DNA of 64,000 bases from Achromobacter seleniivolatilans. Lineage in GTDB: Bacteria; Pseudomonadota; Gammaproteobacteria; Burkholderiales; Burkholderiaceae_B. The stretch covers positions 1,116,001 through 1,180,000 of the forward strand of contig NZ_CP132976.1 of assembly GCF_030864005.1 (NCBI RefSeq), read 5' to 3'. A program made the translations under genes and the position numbers. Positions 32,646 through 41,797 of this stretch are shown here, piece by piece; position 1 is the stretch's first letter, and each line of letters begins with the position of its first letter. The notes beneath the pieces are model-generated. The model worked only from the letters and a program-made list of their open reading frames with translations. It did no database searches and was not told where the DNA came from.

Positions 32646-34040
32646 TTAACGCGAGACGGCGGGCGTGCCGCCCGCGCCCAGATCCCAGTACAGCCCGGTC
32701 ATCAGCCCCAGCGCCTGGCGCAGCAATTCCGGCGGCAGGTGTTCGTTGGGCGCATGTTGCGAGCAGCCGGGGTAGGAGTGCGGCACCCAGATCGTGCGCA
32801 GGCCCAGCACATCCGTGAAGATGTCATTGGGCAAGGAGCCGCCCAGGTTGGGCAACAGCGCGGTTTTTTCGCCAGACGTGCGTTCCAGAGAATCCACCGC
32901 CCATTGCACCCAGGCGTCATCCGGATCGATGCGCGTGGCGCAGAACATGGATTCCCGCGTGAGCGAAATCTTGACCATCGAAAAGCCGTGCCGATCCAGG
33001 TGGCGGCGCAGCGCAGGCAACAGATCCTCGGGGTCCACGCCCACCACAAAGCGCAGCTGGCAACGGGCCCAGGCGCGCGGCGGGATGGCGTTGACGGGCG
33101 TTTCCGGGTTGCCGGTTTTATAGGCCAGCACCTCGAACGAACACCAGCCAAACACGCGCTCGGCGGGTGACAGCCCCGGTTCGCCCCAGTCCGGTTCAAT
33201 CTCGGGGCCGTCCGCGCCGCCATCGACCTGGCAGTCCGCCAGCGCGCGGCGCACTGCGGCGGGCAGCTCGGCGGGTACCCATTCCGAAATACGGATCTGG
33301 CCCGTGGGCGATACGATGCTTGATATCGCGTGAGCCAGTTGGATGCCCGGATTGGAGATCAGGCCGCCCCAGTTACCTGAGTGATGGCCACCCTCACGCG
33401 CTTCGATGGACAAGTCAAAATTCAGACTGCCGCGCGCGCCTAAAAAAATAGTGGGTCGATTGGCGGACAGGCGCGGACCATCGGATGCAATCAGCAGGTC
33501 GGCCGACAGCATCTCGCGGTGTTCGGCGCACAGCTCGCGCAAGCCCATCGATCCGGTTTCTTCACCCATCTCGATCAGGTATTTGGCGTTAAAGCCCAGC
33601 TTGCCGCGCGTTTCCAGCACCAGCCGCAGCGCTTCCATATTGATCGTGTGCTGGCCCTTGTTGTCGGCAATGCCGCGGCCATACCAGCGGCCTTCGGCCT
33701 CCGTCAGCGCCCAGGGCGTAAGACCTTCTTTCCATTCTTTTTCCAGTCCGCGGATCACGTCGCCGTGACCGTAGCCCAGCACGGTGGGCAGCGCAGCGTC
33801 CTCGATGCGTTCGGCGTATAGAAAGGGCGCCAGCGCCTTGGGGTGCGTCAGCGTGCGGCAGGTGAAGCCCAATGCTTCGAACGCCGGACGGATTTCGGTT
33901 TCCAGATAGCTGGCCAGTACGGCGGCGCGTTCGGGATTCTGGCTTTCGGTTGGCACCGCCAGCCGGCGAGCCAGCAGCGCGCGGAAGGCGCCCGAATCAA
34001 AACAATGTTCCGCTTGGGCGAGGGCTTGCTCACGGGTCAT
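32646..34040 (-). CDS. M20-family metallopeptidase
   Basis: 464 residues of a cytosolic dinuclear-zinc peptidase/deacylase. Metal and catalytic motifs are in place: LGYGHGDVI (His92), GRGIADNKGQ (Asp126), MGEETGSMG (Glu160 catalytic, Glu161 metal), and a late HSYPGCSQHAPNE. The dimerisation/lid domain lies between about 210 and 330. It likely cuts dipeptides or N-acyl/carbamoyl amino acids imported by the adjacent transporter. The ATG at 34040 overlaps the end of the ATPase gene (TGATG-type overlap), so it is the last gene of the operon; the upstream open region is not family-like. Confidence 0.9.
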   Translation of the reverse strand: MTREQALAQAEHCFDSGAFRALLARRLAVPTESQNPERAAVLASYLETEIRPAFEALGFTCRTLTHPKALAPFLYAERIEDAALPTVLGYGHGDVIRGLEKEWKEGLTPWALTEAEGRWYGRGIADNKGQHTINMEALRLVLETRGKLGFNAKYLIEMGEETGSMGLRELCAEHREMLSADLLIASDGPRLSANRPTIFLGARGSLNFDLSIEAREGGHHSGNWGGLISNPGIQLAHAISSIVSPTGQIRISEWVPAELPAAVRRALADCQVDGGADGPEIEPDWGEPGLSPAERVFGWCSFEVLAYKTGNPETPVNAIPPRAWARCQLRFVVGVDPEDLLPALRRHLDRHGFSMVKISLTRESMFCATRIDPDDAWVQWAVDSLERTSGEKTALLPNLGGSLPNDIFTDVLGLRTIWVPHSYPGCSQHAPNEHLPPELLRQALGLMTGLYWDLGAGGTPAVSR

Positions 34041-35014
34041 GATGGTTGGGCTCCGTTGGGGGAAGAGGCAGACGGGTACAGGTGGCAGGCCACCACGGAT
34101 TCGTCGCGCAACGTGAGCGCGGGGCGCTCGGTTTTGCACTGCGCCATGGCGTATTGGCAACGCGGGTGAAAGGGGCAGCCCGGCGGCGGATGCAAGGGGT
34201 CTGGAAATGAAAGGCCCAGCCCCATGTCGGGAATGCCCAGACCAGGCTCAGGCGTCAGCACCGAGGCCAGCAGCGCTTGCGTATAGGGATGGCGTGGATC
34301 GTGGAACAGTTTTGCGGTGGGCGCGGATTCCACGACGCGGCCTAAGTACATCACGGCCACATCCGTGGCTATGTGTTCCACCACGGCCAGGTTGTGGCTG
34401 ATGAACACATAAGTCAGGTTGAACTCGCGCCGCAATTCCATCAGCAGATTCATGATCTGCGCCTGCACCGACACGTCCAGCGCCGATGTGGGTTCGTCGC
34501 AGATGACGATTTCGGGGTTCATGACCAGTGCGCGCGCAATGGCCACGCGTTGCCGTTGTCCGCCGGACAATTGGCCCGGTGTGTTGTGTGCCAGCCGGGA
34601 CGGCAGGCCGACCCGTTCAAGCATTTCGATGGCCTTGTGCATCTTGGCGTTGGCAATGCCATGCACTTCCAGCGGCAGCGACACGATGGACGCGATCGAG
34701 CGGCGCGGGTTGAGCGATGAATACGGGTCTTGAAATATCGGCTGGACGCGGCGCGCCAGGGCGCGGCGGTCCATCTGACGGATGTCTTGGCCCTCCAGGC
34801 GGATGGCTCCGGCGGTGGGCGGCGTCAGGCCCAGCAGCATGCGGGCCAGCGTGGACTTGCCGCAGCCCGATTCGCCGACGATGCCCAACACGGCTCCGCG
34901 CTCCACCGCCAGGTCCACGCCATTGACCGCATGCAAGGTGCTGCGCGGCCGGAACATGCCGGAGCGGATGGAAAATTGCCGGCTCACTGCATCGGCTTGC
35001 AAAAGCGCGCTCAT
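34037..35014 (-). CDS. peptide/nickel ABC transporter ATP-binding protein (DppF/OppF-type)
   Basis: 325 residues. Walker A is GESGCGKST, the signature is [15 protein letters not shown], Walker B is [18 protein letters not shown], with H-loop [16 protein letters not shown]. The C-terminal region [17 protein letters not shown] is the oligopeptide-ABC 4Fe-4S-like cysteine tail. It powers import of peptides with the DppD-type gene just upstream (four-base overlap). Codons and spacing match the rest of the operon. Confidence 0.94.
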   Translation of the reverse strand: MSALLQADAVSRQFSIRSGMFRPRSTLHAVNGVDLAVERGAVLGIVGESGCGKSTLARMLLGLTPPTAGAIRLEGQDIRQMDRRALARRVQPIFQDPYSSLNPRRSIASIVSLPLEVHGIANAKMHKAIEMLERVGLPSRLAHNTPGQLSGGQRQRVAIARALVMNPEIVICDEPTSALDVSVQAQIMNLLMELRREFNLTYVFISHNLAVVEHIATDVAVMYLGRVVESAPTAKLFHDPRHPYTQALLASVLTPEPGLGIPDMGLGLSFPDPLHPPPGCPFHPRCQYAMAQCKTERPALTLRDESVVACHLYPSASSPNGAQPS

Positions 35015-36000
35015 GCCAGCACTCCTTCTTCATGGCGGATGCAGCGCCATTGCTGCTCTGGCGGATGACCGTAGATGGGGATGGTGTCGCGGCACTGCGG
35101 CTGGGCGTAGCGGCAACGATCCACAAAGGCGCAGCCGCGCAGGTCGCCCACCAGCGACGGCACCACGCCGGGTATTGTGCCCAGCGATTCTCCGGGCGGC
35201 GTGCGTCCGGGGACGGGGATACAGCCCAGCAAGCCTTGCGTGTACGGATGGCGCGGTGTCGCGAAGATATCGTGAACGGGGCCTTCTTCAACGATCTGGC
35301 CCGCATACATCACGGCGACCTGTTGGGCAATGCGCGCCACCACGCCCAGGTCATGGGTGATCAGCACCATGGCGATGCCGAGCTCGGCTTGCAAGTCGGC
35401 CAGCAGGCGCAGAATCTGCGCCTGGATGGTCACGTCCAGCGCAGTGCTGGGTTCGTCGGCGATCAGCAATTCCGGGCCGCACATCAGCGCCATCGCGATC
35501 ATGACGCGCTGGCGCAGGCCGCCCGATAGCTGATGCGGATACTGCGTCAGCCGTTGTCCGGCCGAGGCAATGCCCACCTTTTCCAGCAGCTCAACGGCGC
35601 GGTCGCGGGCTTGTTGTTTGCTGGCGTGCAGGTGGTGAATGTAGTGCTCGGTCAGTTGTTCGCCGATGGCGTAAGCGGGGTTGAGCGCCGTCATCGGCTC
35701 CTGAAAAATCATGCCCATCTTGCTGCCGCGCAGCGCATTGATCCGCTTGCCGCGTGCGGTCGACAGGTCTTCGCCCAACAGCGCCAGGCGGCGCGTACTG
35801 CGTTTGGCAGCACGGGGCAGCAAACCCATGATCGCCAGCGACGTCATCGACTTGCCGCAACCGGATTCGCCCACCAAACACAGCGTTTCGCCGCGCTTGA
35901 CCTGAAACGACACGTCTCGCACCGCGTGCAATGTGCCGCGCGGGGTGCCGATATCGACGGTCAGTCCTTGCACGTCCAGAACAATTTCCTTGTCGTTCAT
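35011..36000 (-). CDS. peptide/nickel ABC transporter ATP-binding protein (DppD/OppD-type)
   Basis: 329 residues: Walker [10 protein letters not shown], signature [19 protein letters not shown], Walker [20 protein letters not shown]-loop [14 protein letters not shown], and the cysteine tail [16 protein letters not shown]. It is the second ATPase of the peptide importer. It lies two bases from the DppC-type gene and overlaps the OppF-type start by four bases. Confidence 0.94.
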   Translation of the reverse strand: MNDKEIVLDVQGLTVDIGTPRGTLHAVRDVSFQVKRGETLCLVGESGCGKSMTSLAIMGLLPRAAKRSTRRLALLGEDLSTARGKRINALRGSKMGMIFQEPMTALNPAYAIGEQLTEHYIHHLHASKQQARDRAVELLEKVGIASAGQRLTQYPHQLSGGLRQRVMIAMALMCGPELLIADEPSTALDVTIQAQILRLLADLQAELGIAMVLITHDLGVVARIAQQVAVMYAGQIVEEGPVHDIFATPRHPYTQGLLGCIPVPGRTPPGESLGTIPGVVPSLVGDLRGCAFVDRCRYAQPQCRDTIPIYGHPPEQQWRCIRHEEGVLA

Positions 36001-36002
36001 GG

Positions 36003-36920
36003 TCAGGCCCTCTCTTCAGGGGTCAGCAGTTGATGCAATCCGTCGCCCGCCAGATTGATCGCAAAGATCAACAGCGCCAGTGCCGAGCCTGGGATGGCAA
36101 TCAGCCAGAACGAGAAGAACATATAGGCCTTCGCTTCAGAGATCATCAAACCCCACGAGGGCAGCGGCGGTTGCACGCCCAGGCCCAGGAAGGACAGCGA
36201 GGCTTCAAGCAGAATGGCACTGGCGGCTTCGAGTGTCGCAATCACAATCAGTTGCGGCACCACGTTGGGCAGCACTTCACCCCACACAATGCGCCAGGTT
36301 GACGCGCCAGCGGCTTGCGCTGCGGCCACGTATTCCAGCGAGCGGACCTGCTGCGTGGCGCTGCGCATAACAACGGCGTAGCGGTCCCACTTCAACAGAC
36401 CCAGCACCAGAATCACTACCCACAAGGACCCGCCCACGATCGCTACGGTAGCCAGCGCCACCAGGATGACCGGCATGGACAGCCGCGTGGTGATCAGGAA
36501 CGACACGGCCATGTCCACCTTGCCGCCAAAGTAGCCAGCCGCCATGCCCATCGCGGTGCCGATAATCCCGGATATCAGCGCCACGCTGATGCCGATCAAC
36601 AGAGAAATGCGGGCGCCGTAGAACAGGCGGGACAGATAGTCACGGCCCAACTGGTCAGTGCCCAAAGGATGCAGCCACGTGCCTTTCTCGTACCAGACGG
36701 GCGGCACGGTGCGATAGGCCAGATCCTGAAAATAGGGATCGTGTGGAGATATCCAAGGCGCAAACAGCGCAATCAGCATGATGATTGCCAGAATGCCGCC
36801 ACCGGCCAGCAAGGCTTTGTTGCGGCGCAGGCGGCGCCAGCGCAGCGTCGACGTGGACAGCTCAATGGGAGCGGCTGCGGGCGCGCCCGGTACGGAAGGA
36901 ATAAGACTAGGCGTGGTCAT
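36003..36920 (-). CDS. peptide ABC transporter permease (DppC/OppC-type)
   Basis: 305 residues with about six membrane spans and a long periplasmic N-terminal segment. HPLGTDQLGRDYLSRLFYGARISLLIG is the OppC entry motif and EYVAAAQAAGASTWRIVWGEVLPNV the EAA coupling loop. The ATG at 36920 lies next to the end of the DppB gene with a one-base gap. An upstream in-frame ATG (36974) would overlap DppB and is not supported. Confidence 0.93.
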   Translation of the reverse strand: MTTPSLIPSVPGAPAAAPIELSTSTLRWRRLRRNKALLAGGGILAIIMLIALFAPWISPHDPYFQDLAYRTVPPVWYEKGTWLHPLGTDQLGRDYLSRLFYGARISLLIGISVALISGIIGTAMGMAAGYFGGKVDMAVSFLITTRLSMPVILVALATVAIVGGSLWVVILVLGLLKWDRYAVVMRSATQQVRSLEYVAAAQAAGASTWRIVWGEVLPNVVPQLIVIATLEAASAILLEASLSFLGLGVQPPLPSWGLMISEAKAYMFFSFWLIAIPGSALALLIFAINLAGDGLHQLLTPEERA

Positions 36921-36921
36921 A

Positions 36922-37839
36922 TCAGGACACCCGGATGCGCGGATCAAGCCACGCGTTGGCGATATCGGCGGCAAGCGTCAGCATCACGTACAGCACGGAC
37001 AGCAGCAGCACGATCAGCTGCATCACGGGGTAGTCCTTGTACGTAATGCTCTGGTAGGCGAGATACCCCAGGCCGTCCAGCGCGTAGATGGTTTCAATGA
37101 CCACCGAGCCGCCCAGCAGATACCCCAGTTGCACCGCCGCCAGCGCCACCACGGGCACGATGGCATTGCGCAGCGCATGCTTGAAGATGATCTTGCGGGC
37201 CGGCAAACCCTTGGCGCGCGCCGTGCGGATGTAGTCTGCGCCCAGCACTTCAATCATGCCGGCGCGGATCAGACGCATGAAGGCGGGCGCCACGTAGTAG
37301 CCCAGCGCAATGGCGGGCATCACGAAATGCTGCCAGGTGCCGCTGCCAGACACGGGCAGCACGCGCAGCGAGATCGAGAAAATCATGATCAGGATCAGCG
37401 CAAAGAAAAAGTTCGGTAGCGCTTGTCCCAGCACGGCAATGGCCAGGCAAATGCGGTCGATAAAGCTGCCTTTGTAGATGGCGGCCAGCACGCCCAGCGG
37501 AATGGAGATCAACAGCGCAAAGGCCAGCGCGCCCATGCCCAGTTGCAAGGTGGTCTTGAGCTTGGACAGAATCAGCGGCCCCGCTTCGGTCTTGAAGTAC
37601 ACGGATGTGCCGAAGTCGCCTTGCAGAATGTGCCACAGCCAGTCGGCGTATTGCACCGCCAGCGGCCGGTCCAGGCCGTAGGTCTTGCGGATCATGTCAA
37701 TGTCGGCCTGGCGCGCGCCTTCGCCCGCCAGCGCCAGGGCAGGATCGCCAGACAAATGCAGCAGCAGGAATGCCAGGATCGATACGGTCAGCGCCACCAG
37801 CAGCGCCAGGCCCAGGCGCCTGATCGTGAAATACAGCAT
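36922..37839 (-). CDS. peptide ABC transporter permease (DppB/OppB-type)
   Basis: 305 residues starting MLYFTIRRLGLALLVALTVSILAFLLLHLSGDPA, the canonical DppB opening. The EAA loop is YIRTARAKGLPARKIIFKHALRNAIVPVV. Six spans. It is separated from the binding-protein gene by a 65-base gap containing a strong stem-loop. Confidence 0.93.
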   Translation of the reverse strand: MLYFTIRRLGLALLVALTVSILAFLLLHLSGDPALALAGEGARQADIDMIRKTYGLDRPLAVQYADWLWHILQGDFGTSVYFKTEAGPLILSKLKTTLQLGMGALAFALLISIPLGVLAAIYKGSFIDRICLAIAVLGQALPNFFFALILIMIFSISLRVLPVSGSGTWQHFVMPAIALGYYVAPAFMRLIRAGMIEVLGADYIRTARAKGLPARKIIFKHALRNAIVPVVALAAVQLGYLLGGSVVIETIYALDGLGYLAYQSITYKDYPVMQLIVLLLSVLYVMLTLAADIANAWLDPRIRVS

Positions 37840-37863
37840 AGGACTTCCTTATTCGTTTCCGAA

Positions 37864-37892
37864 CGCCGGGCTGGCGGCTGGCCAGCCCGGCG
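37864..37892 (-). other. intercistronic stem-loop between binding protein and permease genes
   Basis: Eleven-base arms CGCCGGGCTGG (37864-37874) and CCAGCCCGGCG (37882-37892) pair around a seven-base loop, with no T-run. On the minus-strand transcript it lies just past the binding-protein gene, in the place where such hairpins protect the binding-protein mRNA from decay. Confidence 0.6.
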
Positions 37893-37904
37893 CGACCCTG
37901 CGCC

Positions 37905-39476
37905 TTACTTCCAGCTCATGTCCCAGAAACGGACGAGTTCGTCCGAATAGGGAGCGAAGTTCACGTCTTTGGTGGTGACGTAGTAGGCAGGCAGCGTCCA
38001 CAACGGCACGGCGTAGGCTTTCTTCGCAATGATGTCCAGCGCTTCCTTGTAGGCGGCGTTGCGCGCGCCGCTTTCAATGGTGTGATCACCCTTGCCGAGC
38101 AGGTCGCGCACTTGCGGATCGCGGGTGACGTCGTCGTTGCCGAAGGCAAAGTACACGGGTGTAGATGCAGACACATCGTTGACCAGGTTCGATGCCCAGG
38201 TCTGATGGGTCAGTGAAGCCTTGTTGCCGCGGATCATGTCGCGCATGGCGGCGTACTGCAGAAAGTTCAGCTTGGCGCGTATGCCAACGGCTTGCAGATA
38301 GTTGATGATGGCTTCTGTCTGGTTGCGTTCCCGATAAGCCACGATGTCGATGTCGAAGCCATTGGGAAAACCGGCTTCGGCCAGCAGCTTTTTCGACAGC
38401 GCCGGATCGTACTTATAGGTCTCGATGCCTTCTTGCGTGCAACCAGCCTGCGACGGGGTGCAAATGGTGTTGATGAGGCCGCCGCCATCACCCACGATGT
38501 TCTTCAGCATCGATTCGCGGTCGATCGCGTGAATGATGGCTTTGCGCACGCGCTCGTCTTTCAGCTGCGGTGCAGGCGTGCCTTCCTGAATGTTCATTTG
38601 CATGAAGACGATGCGCATCGTCTTGCCCGTCACCATCTGCAAGTTAGGCATTCCGCCCAGCTGCTCGGCCTGATCCTTGGGCACGCTCATGATCAGATCT
38701 TCGCCGCCCGAGATGACCTCGGCCATTTGCGTCTGGCGGTCAGGGATGAAGCGAATGACGACCTTGCCGATCTTGGGTTGCGCCTTGGGCGAATCCTTGA
38801 AGTAGTCGGTGTTGCGTTCCAGGGTGATGGACTTGCCGGGCTGGTAATCAGTGACTTTGTACGGACCCGAGCCGACGGGCTTGGCGTTCATGCCCTTGGG
38901 GCCGACTTCCTGGTAATACTTGGCGGGGTGGATGGCCACGGTGGTGGACAGGTATTCCTTAGCGCCCGGGAACGGCTCTTTGGTTGTCAGCCGCACTTTG
39001 TACTGATCTATCTTTTCGACCTTGTCGATCCAGGCCACGTTCTGCTGCGTCACGGCCTTGTTCTTCGGGTCCGCCACGTAGTTCAGCGTGTAGACCACGG
39101 AATCCGCGTCGAACGGTTCGCCATTGTGGAATTTCACGCCTTCGCGCAGCTCGAATTCCATGGTCTTGTCATCGACCTGTTTCCAGCTCTTGGCCAGCTG
39201 CCCCTTGTACTCGTTGGTGACCGGGTCGCGGTACAGCAGCGTGTCCCAGACGTTGGCGGCAATGATGACGCCGATCCGCACGTTGTTGTAGTAGGGGTCT
39301 ACGCTTTCCGGCGCCTGGTCATAAGCCATGCGCAAGGTGTCGTCCTTCTTGCCTGCGAACACAGGCTGAGAGGCCAGCGTGGCGCAAGCGAGCAGCGCGG
39401 CGGCAAGCGCGCGGAGCGGGGTGATGCGGCAGAACGACAACGCGGGTGAGACGGGTGTGAAGCGGCAATCAGCCAT
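37905..39476 (-). CDS. peptide ABC transporter substrate-binding protein (SBP_bac_5)
   Basis: 523 residues. A Sec signal peptide ends near residue 41 (SQPVFA-GKK). The mature part has the family-5 pattern DTLRMAYDQAPESVDPYYNNVRIG, then FELREGVKFHNGEPFDADSVVYTL. AGG AG before the start at 39476. Binding proteins of this type carry di/oligopeptides, opines or glutathione-like solutes to the permeases. It is the first transport gene; the GntR gene lies 108 bases upstream on the same strand and may begin the transcript. Confidence 0.93.
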   Translation of the reverse strand: MADCRFTPVSPALSFCRITPLRALAAALLACATLASQPVFAGKKDDTLRMAYDQAPESVDPYYNNVRIGVIIAANVWDTLLYRDPVTNEYKGQLAKSWKQVDDKTMEFELREGVKFHNGEPFDADSVVYTLNYVADPKNKAVTQQNVAWIDKVEKIDQYKVRLTTKEPFPGAKEYLSTTVAIHPAKYYQEVGPKGMNAKPVGSGPYKVTDYQPGKSITLERNTDYFKDSPKAQPKIGKVVIRFIPDRQTQMAEVISGGEDLIMSVPKDQAEQLGGMPNLQMVTGKTMRIVFMQMNIQEGTPAPQLKDERVRKAIIHAIDRESMLKNIVGDGGGLINTICTPSQAGCTQEGIETYKYDPALSKKLLAEAGFPNGFDIDIVAYRERNQTEAIINYLQAVGIRAKLNFLQYAAMRDMIRGNKASLTHQTWASNLVNDVSASTPVYFAFGNDDVTRDPQVRDLLGKGDHTIESGARNAAYKEALDIIAKKAYAVPLWTLPAYYVTTKDVNFAPYSDELVRFWDMSWK

Positions 39477-39584
39477 GGTGAAGGCTCCTGTGGAAGGCAC
39501 TACATGTACTGCGTATCCATCATCTCGCTCCGGGCCGCGCCACCCTGGTTCTTATTGTTCTCGTCCGTGCGCTGGGAGGTGAAC

Positions 39585-40376
39585 TCAACCAGTTTCAGAC
39601 GATTGCACGGCTGCGCGATCCAGGCTTTTCAGCGCGGCCTCGCATTTGCGTTGCAGGTGCTGACGCATGATGCCCGCCAGCCGGTCTGCGTCGCGCGCGT
39701 CCAGTGCCTCGGCCATCTCAATGTGTTCGCGCATGGCCAGATCCCATTTCTGCCGGTTTTCGTTCGACACGAAACGCAGGTTCTGGATGCGCGCGTTCTG
39801 CGCGTCGTAAAGCTGTTTCAACTGGCTGTTGTGGGAGGCCAGGCTGATCCGTTCGTGGATCTCGCGGTTGGTGCGGAAATACGTGGGCAGGTCATGGCGG
39901 GCGTGGCTGGCCATCATTTCGTAGGTCAGTGCGCGGATCTCTGCGATCTCAACATCCGTCGCCCGTTCGCAGGCCAGCCGGCAGGACATGGCTTCCAGCC
40001 CGCCAATCACTTCAAACGCTTCGCGGATATTCGTCTCGGACAGCGCCACAACCTGCGCGCCCCGGTTGGGTTCAATCTGCACCAGCCCTTCGGCCGCCAA
40101 TACCCGGAAAGCTTCGCGCATCGGGGTGCGGGAGACGCCAAGCAAATCGCACAGGGCGCGCTCGTTGAGCCGGGAGCCGGGCGGAAATTCACCTTGAATG
40201 ATGCGTTCGCGCAGCTGGCCAGCGACAGCGCCCGGCAGCGTGCGGCCGTTGCCAGCGGCGCGTGCGGCCGCTTGCGGCGCGGCGTCCGGCGGGACGCTTT
40301 GCGCCGCTGAGTCGTCGGCCGATGCGGCGTGCGCCGCCCCGGCCAGAACTGGCATCAGGCTAGGATTGCTGCTCAT
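39585..40376 (-). CDS. GntR-family regulator (FCD domain)
   Basis: 263 residues. After a ~45-residue Ala-rich leader comes the GntR winged helix (GQLRERIIQGEFPPGSRLNERALCDLLGVSRTPMREAFRVLAAEGLVQI), then an FCD effector domain with the metal-ligand pattern (HISLASHN, LYDAQNARIQNL, EHIEMAEALDARDADRLAGIMRQHL). Such repressors respond to small carboxylates or amino acids. The motif TTGGTATACCAA touches its start codon at 40376-40387, and a near copy lies at 40544-40555. It likely controls the peptide-uptake operon downstream on the same strand and the divergent aminotransferase operon. Confidence 0.92.
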   Translation of the reverse strand: MSSNPSLMPVLAGAAHAASADDSAAQSVPPDAAPQAAARAAGNGRTLPGAVAGQLRERIIQGEFPPGSRLNERALCDLLGVSRTPMREAFRVLAAEGLVQIEPNRGAQVVALSETNIREAFEVIGGLEAMSCRLACERATDVEIAEIRALTYEMMASHARHDLPTYFRTNREIHERISLASHNSQLKQLYDAQNARIQNLRFVSNENRQKWDLAMREHIEMAEALDARDADRLAGIMRQHLQRKCEAALKSLDRAAVQSSETG

Positions 40377-40387
40377 TGGTATACCAA
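40376..40387. promoter_or_regulatory. GntR operator TTGGTATACCAA overlapping the regulator start
   Basis: The 12-base perfect palindrome TTGGTATACCAA begins at the last base of the GntR start codon on the reverse strand. The form matches operators of FCD-type GntR regulators such as ExuR/UxuR-like sites. It suggests autorepression. Confidence 0.7.
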
Positions 40388-40543
40388 CGTTTCCCCGTGT
40401 TTTTCGAGACTATATACCCGTACCCCGCACTTGAATCATGGGTGCATACCCTAGGTTATCGGCGCAAAAACAATGGGATAGAGTGGCGCATGCCGCAAGT
40501 CCACAAAATTGGCAATTGCGGTTTGTCCGCCATGCAACTTCCG

Positions 40544-40555
40544 TTGGTATACAAA
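40544..40555. promoter_or_regulatory. second GntR half-symmetric site before the aminotransferase
   Basis: TTGGTATACAAA differs from the perfect palindrome at 40376 by one base. It ends 21 bases before the aminotransferase ATG, a typical repressor position. The pair of sites flanks the divergent promoter region. Confidence 0.65.
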
Positions 40556-40576
40556 AAATCCACTTTGGGGCCACGC

Positions 40577-41773
40577 ATGCTTTCCCTGAATAAACACCCG
40601 TCCGGCCGGCATTTTCTGCAAATTCCCGGTCCGACCAATGTGCCTGACCGCGTCCTGCGCGCCATCGACCAGCCCACCATCGATCACCGGGGGCCGGAGT
40701 TCGGGGCACTCGGTCTGGCGGTGCTGGCGGGGGTAAAGCAGGTCTTTCAGACTCAAGGGCCCGTTGTGATTTTTCCGTCCTCGGGCACTGGGGCTTGGGA
40801 AGCCGCGCTGGTCAATACGCTGTCGCCGGGCGATCGGGTGCTGATGGTGGAGACCGGCCATTTCGCCAGTCTCTGGCAAAAGCTGGCGGGCCGCTTGGGC
40901 CTGGACGTCGATTATGTGGCGGGTGACTGGCGGCATCCGGTGGACGCCGCTGTCATCGGCGCGCGTTTGGCCGAAGACACGCAGCATCGCATCAAGGCGG
41001 TGTGCGTGGTGCATAACGAAACCTCCACGGGCGTCACCAGTGATATTGCGGCGGTGCGTGCCGCAATCGACCGTGCTGCGCATCCGGCGCTGCTGATGGT
41101 GGACACGATTTCGTCCCTGGGGTCGGTGGATTACCGGCACGATGAATGGGGCGTGGACGTGACGGTCGCCGGTTCGCAAAAGGGCCTGATGCTGCCGCCC
41201 GGCCTCGCGTTCAACGCGGTCAGCGAGCGGGCGCTGGCCGCCACCGAACAGGCGCGTTTGCCTCGGTCGTATTGGGACTGGCGCGAGATGCTGACCTCCA
41301 ATGCCAAGGGCTATTTTCCGTACACGCCGTCCACCAATATGCTGTACGGCTTGCATGAGGCCTTGGCCATGCTGCAAGAGGAAGGTCTGGCGCGCGTGTT
41401 TGCGCGTCATGAACGGCATGCGCAAGCAACTCGGCTGGCGGTGGCGGGCTGGGGGCTGGAGCTGCTGAGTCTGGACCCGTCCGCCCACAGCCCCGCGTTG
41501 ACGGCGGTGTTGATGCCCGAAGGACACAGCGCTGATGCGCTGCGCCGCGTGATTCTGGACCGCTTCGATATGTCTCTGGGGCAGGGCCTGGGCAAGCTGA
41601 CCGACCGCGTGTTCCGCATCGGCCACCTGGGCCACTTTAACGATCTGACCTTGTGCGGCACGCTGGCTGGCGTGGAAATGGGTCTGGCCGCTGCGGCAGT
41701 TCCGCATCGCAAGGGCGGCCTGCAAGCCGCCATGGAATTTCTGGCCCAAACGCCCGACGGCGCGGCGGCCTGA
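40577..41773 (+). CDS. alanine/serine-glyoxylate-type aminotransferase (class V)
   Basis: 398 residues, PLP-dependent. The start HFLQIPGPTNVPDRVLRAI, the SSGTGAWEAALVN phosphate loop, VDTISSLGSVDY (Asp of the PLP ring) and GSQKGLMLPPG with PLP-Lys202 identify the serine/alanine-glyoxylate aminotransferase family (also PucG-like ureidoglycine enzymes). It transfers an amino group between a small amino acid and glyoxylate or pyruvate. ATG 40577 gives the family N-terminus; longer upstream frames cross the GntR operator. It heads the aminotransferase-hydrolase-reductase operon. Confidence 0.9.
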   Translation: MLSLNKHPSGRHFLQIPGPTNVPDRVLRAIDQPTIDHRGPEFGALGLAVLAGVKQVFQTQGPVVIFPSSGTGAWEAALVNTLSPGDRVLMVETGHFASLWQKLAGRLGLDVDYVAGDWRHPVDAAVIGARLAEDTQHRIKAVCVVHNETSTGVTSDIAAVRAAIDRAAHPALLMVDTISSLGSVDYRHDEWGVDVTVAGSQKGLMLPPGLAFNAVSERALAATEQARLPRSYWDWREMLTSNAKGYFPYTPSTNMLYGLHEALAMLQEEGLARVFARHERHAQATRLAVAGWGLELLSLDPSAHSPALTAVLMPEGHSADALRRVILDRFDMSLGQGLGKLTDRVFRIGHLGHFNDLTLCGTLAGVEMGLAAAAVPHRKGGLQAAMEFLAQTPDGAAA

Positions 41774-41797
41774 GTCGCAACTACAAAGAGGGAAATA

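Noticed and set aside
38292..39449. Plus-strand frame inside the peptide-binding-protein gene
   Set aside because: The minus-strand binding protein has a signal peptide and family-5 motifs; the antisense frame shows no protein signature.
39477..39584. Search for a third TTGGTATACCAA-type site before the binding-protein gene
   Set aside because: No match was seen in this gap, so any GntR control of the transport genes would come from the site at the regulator start.
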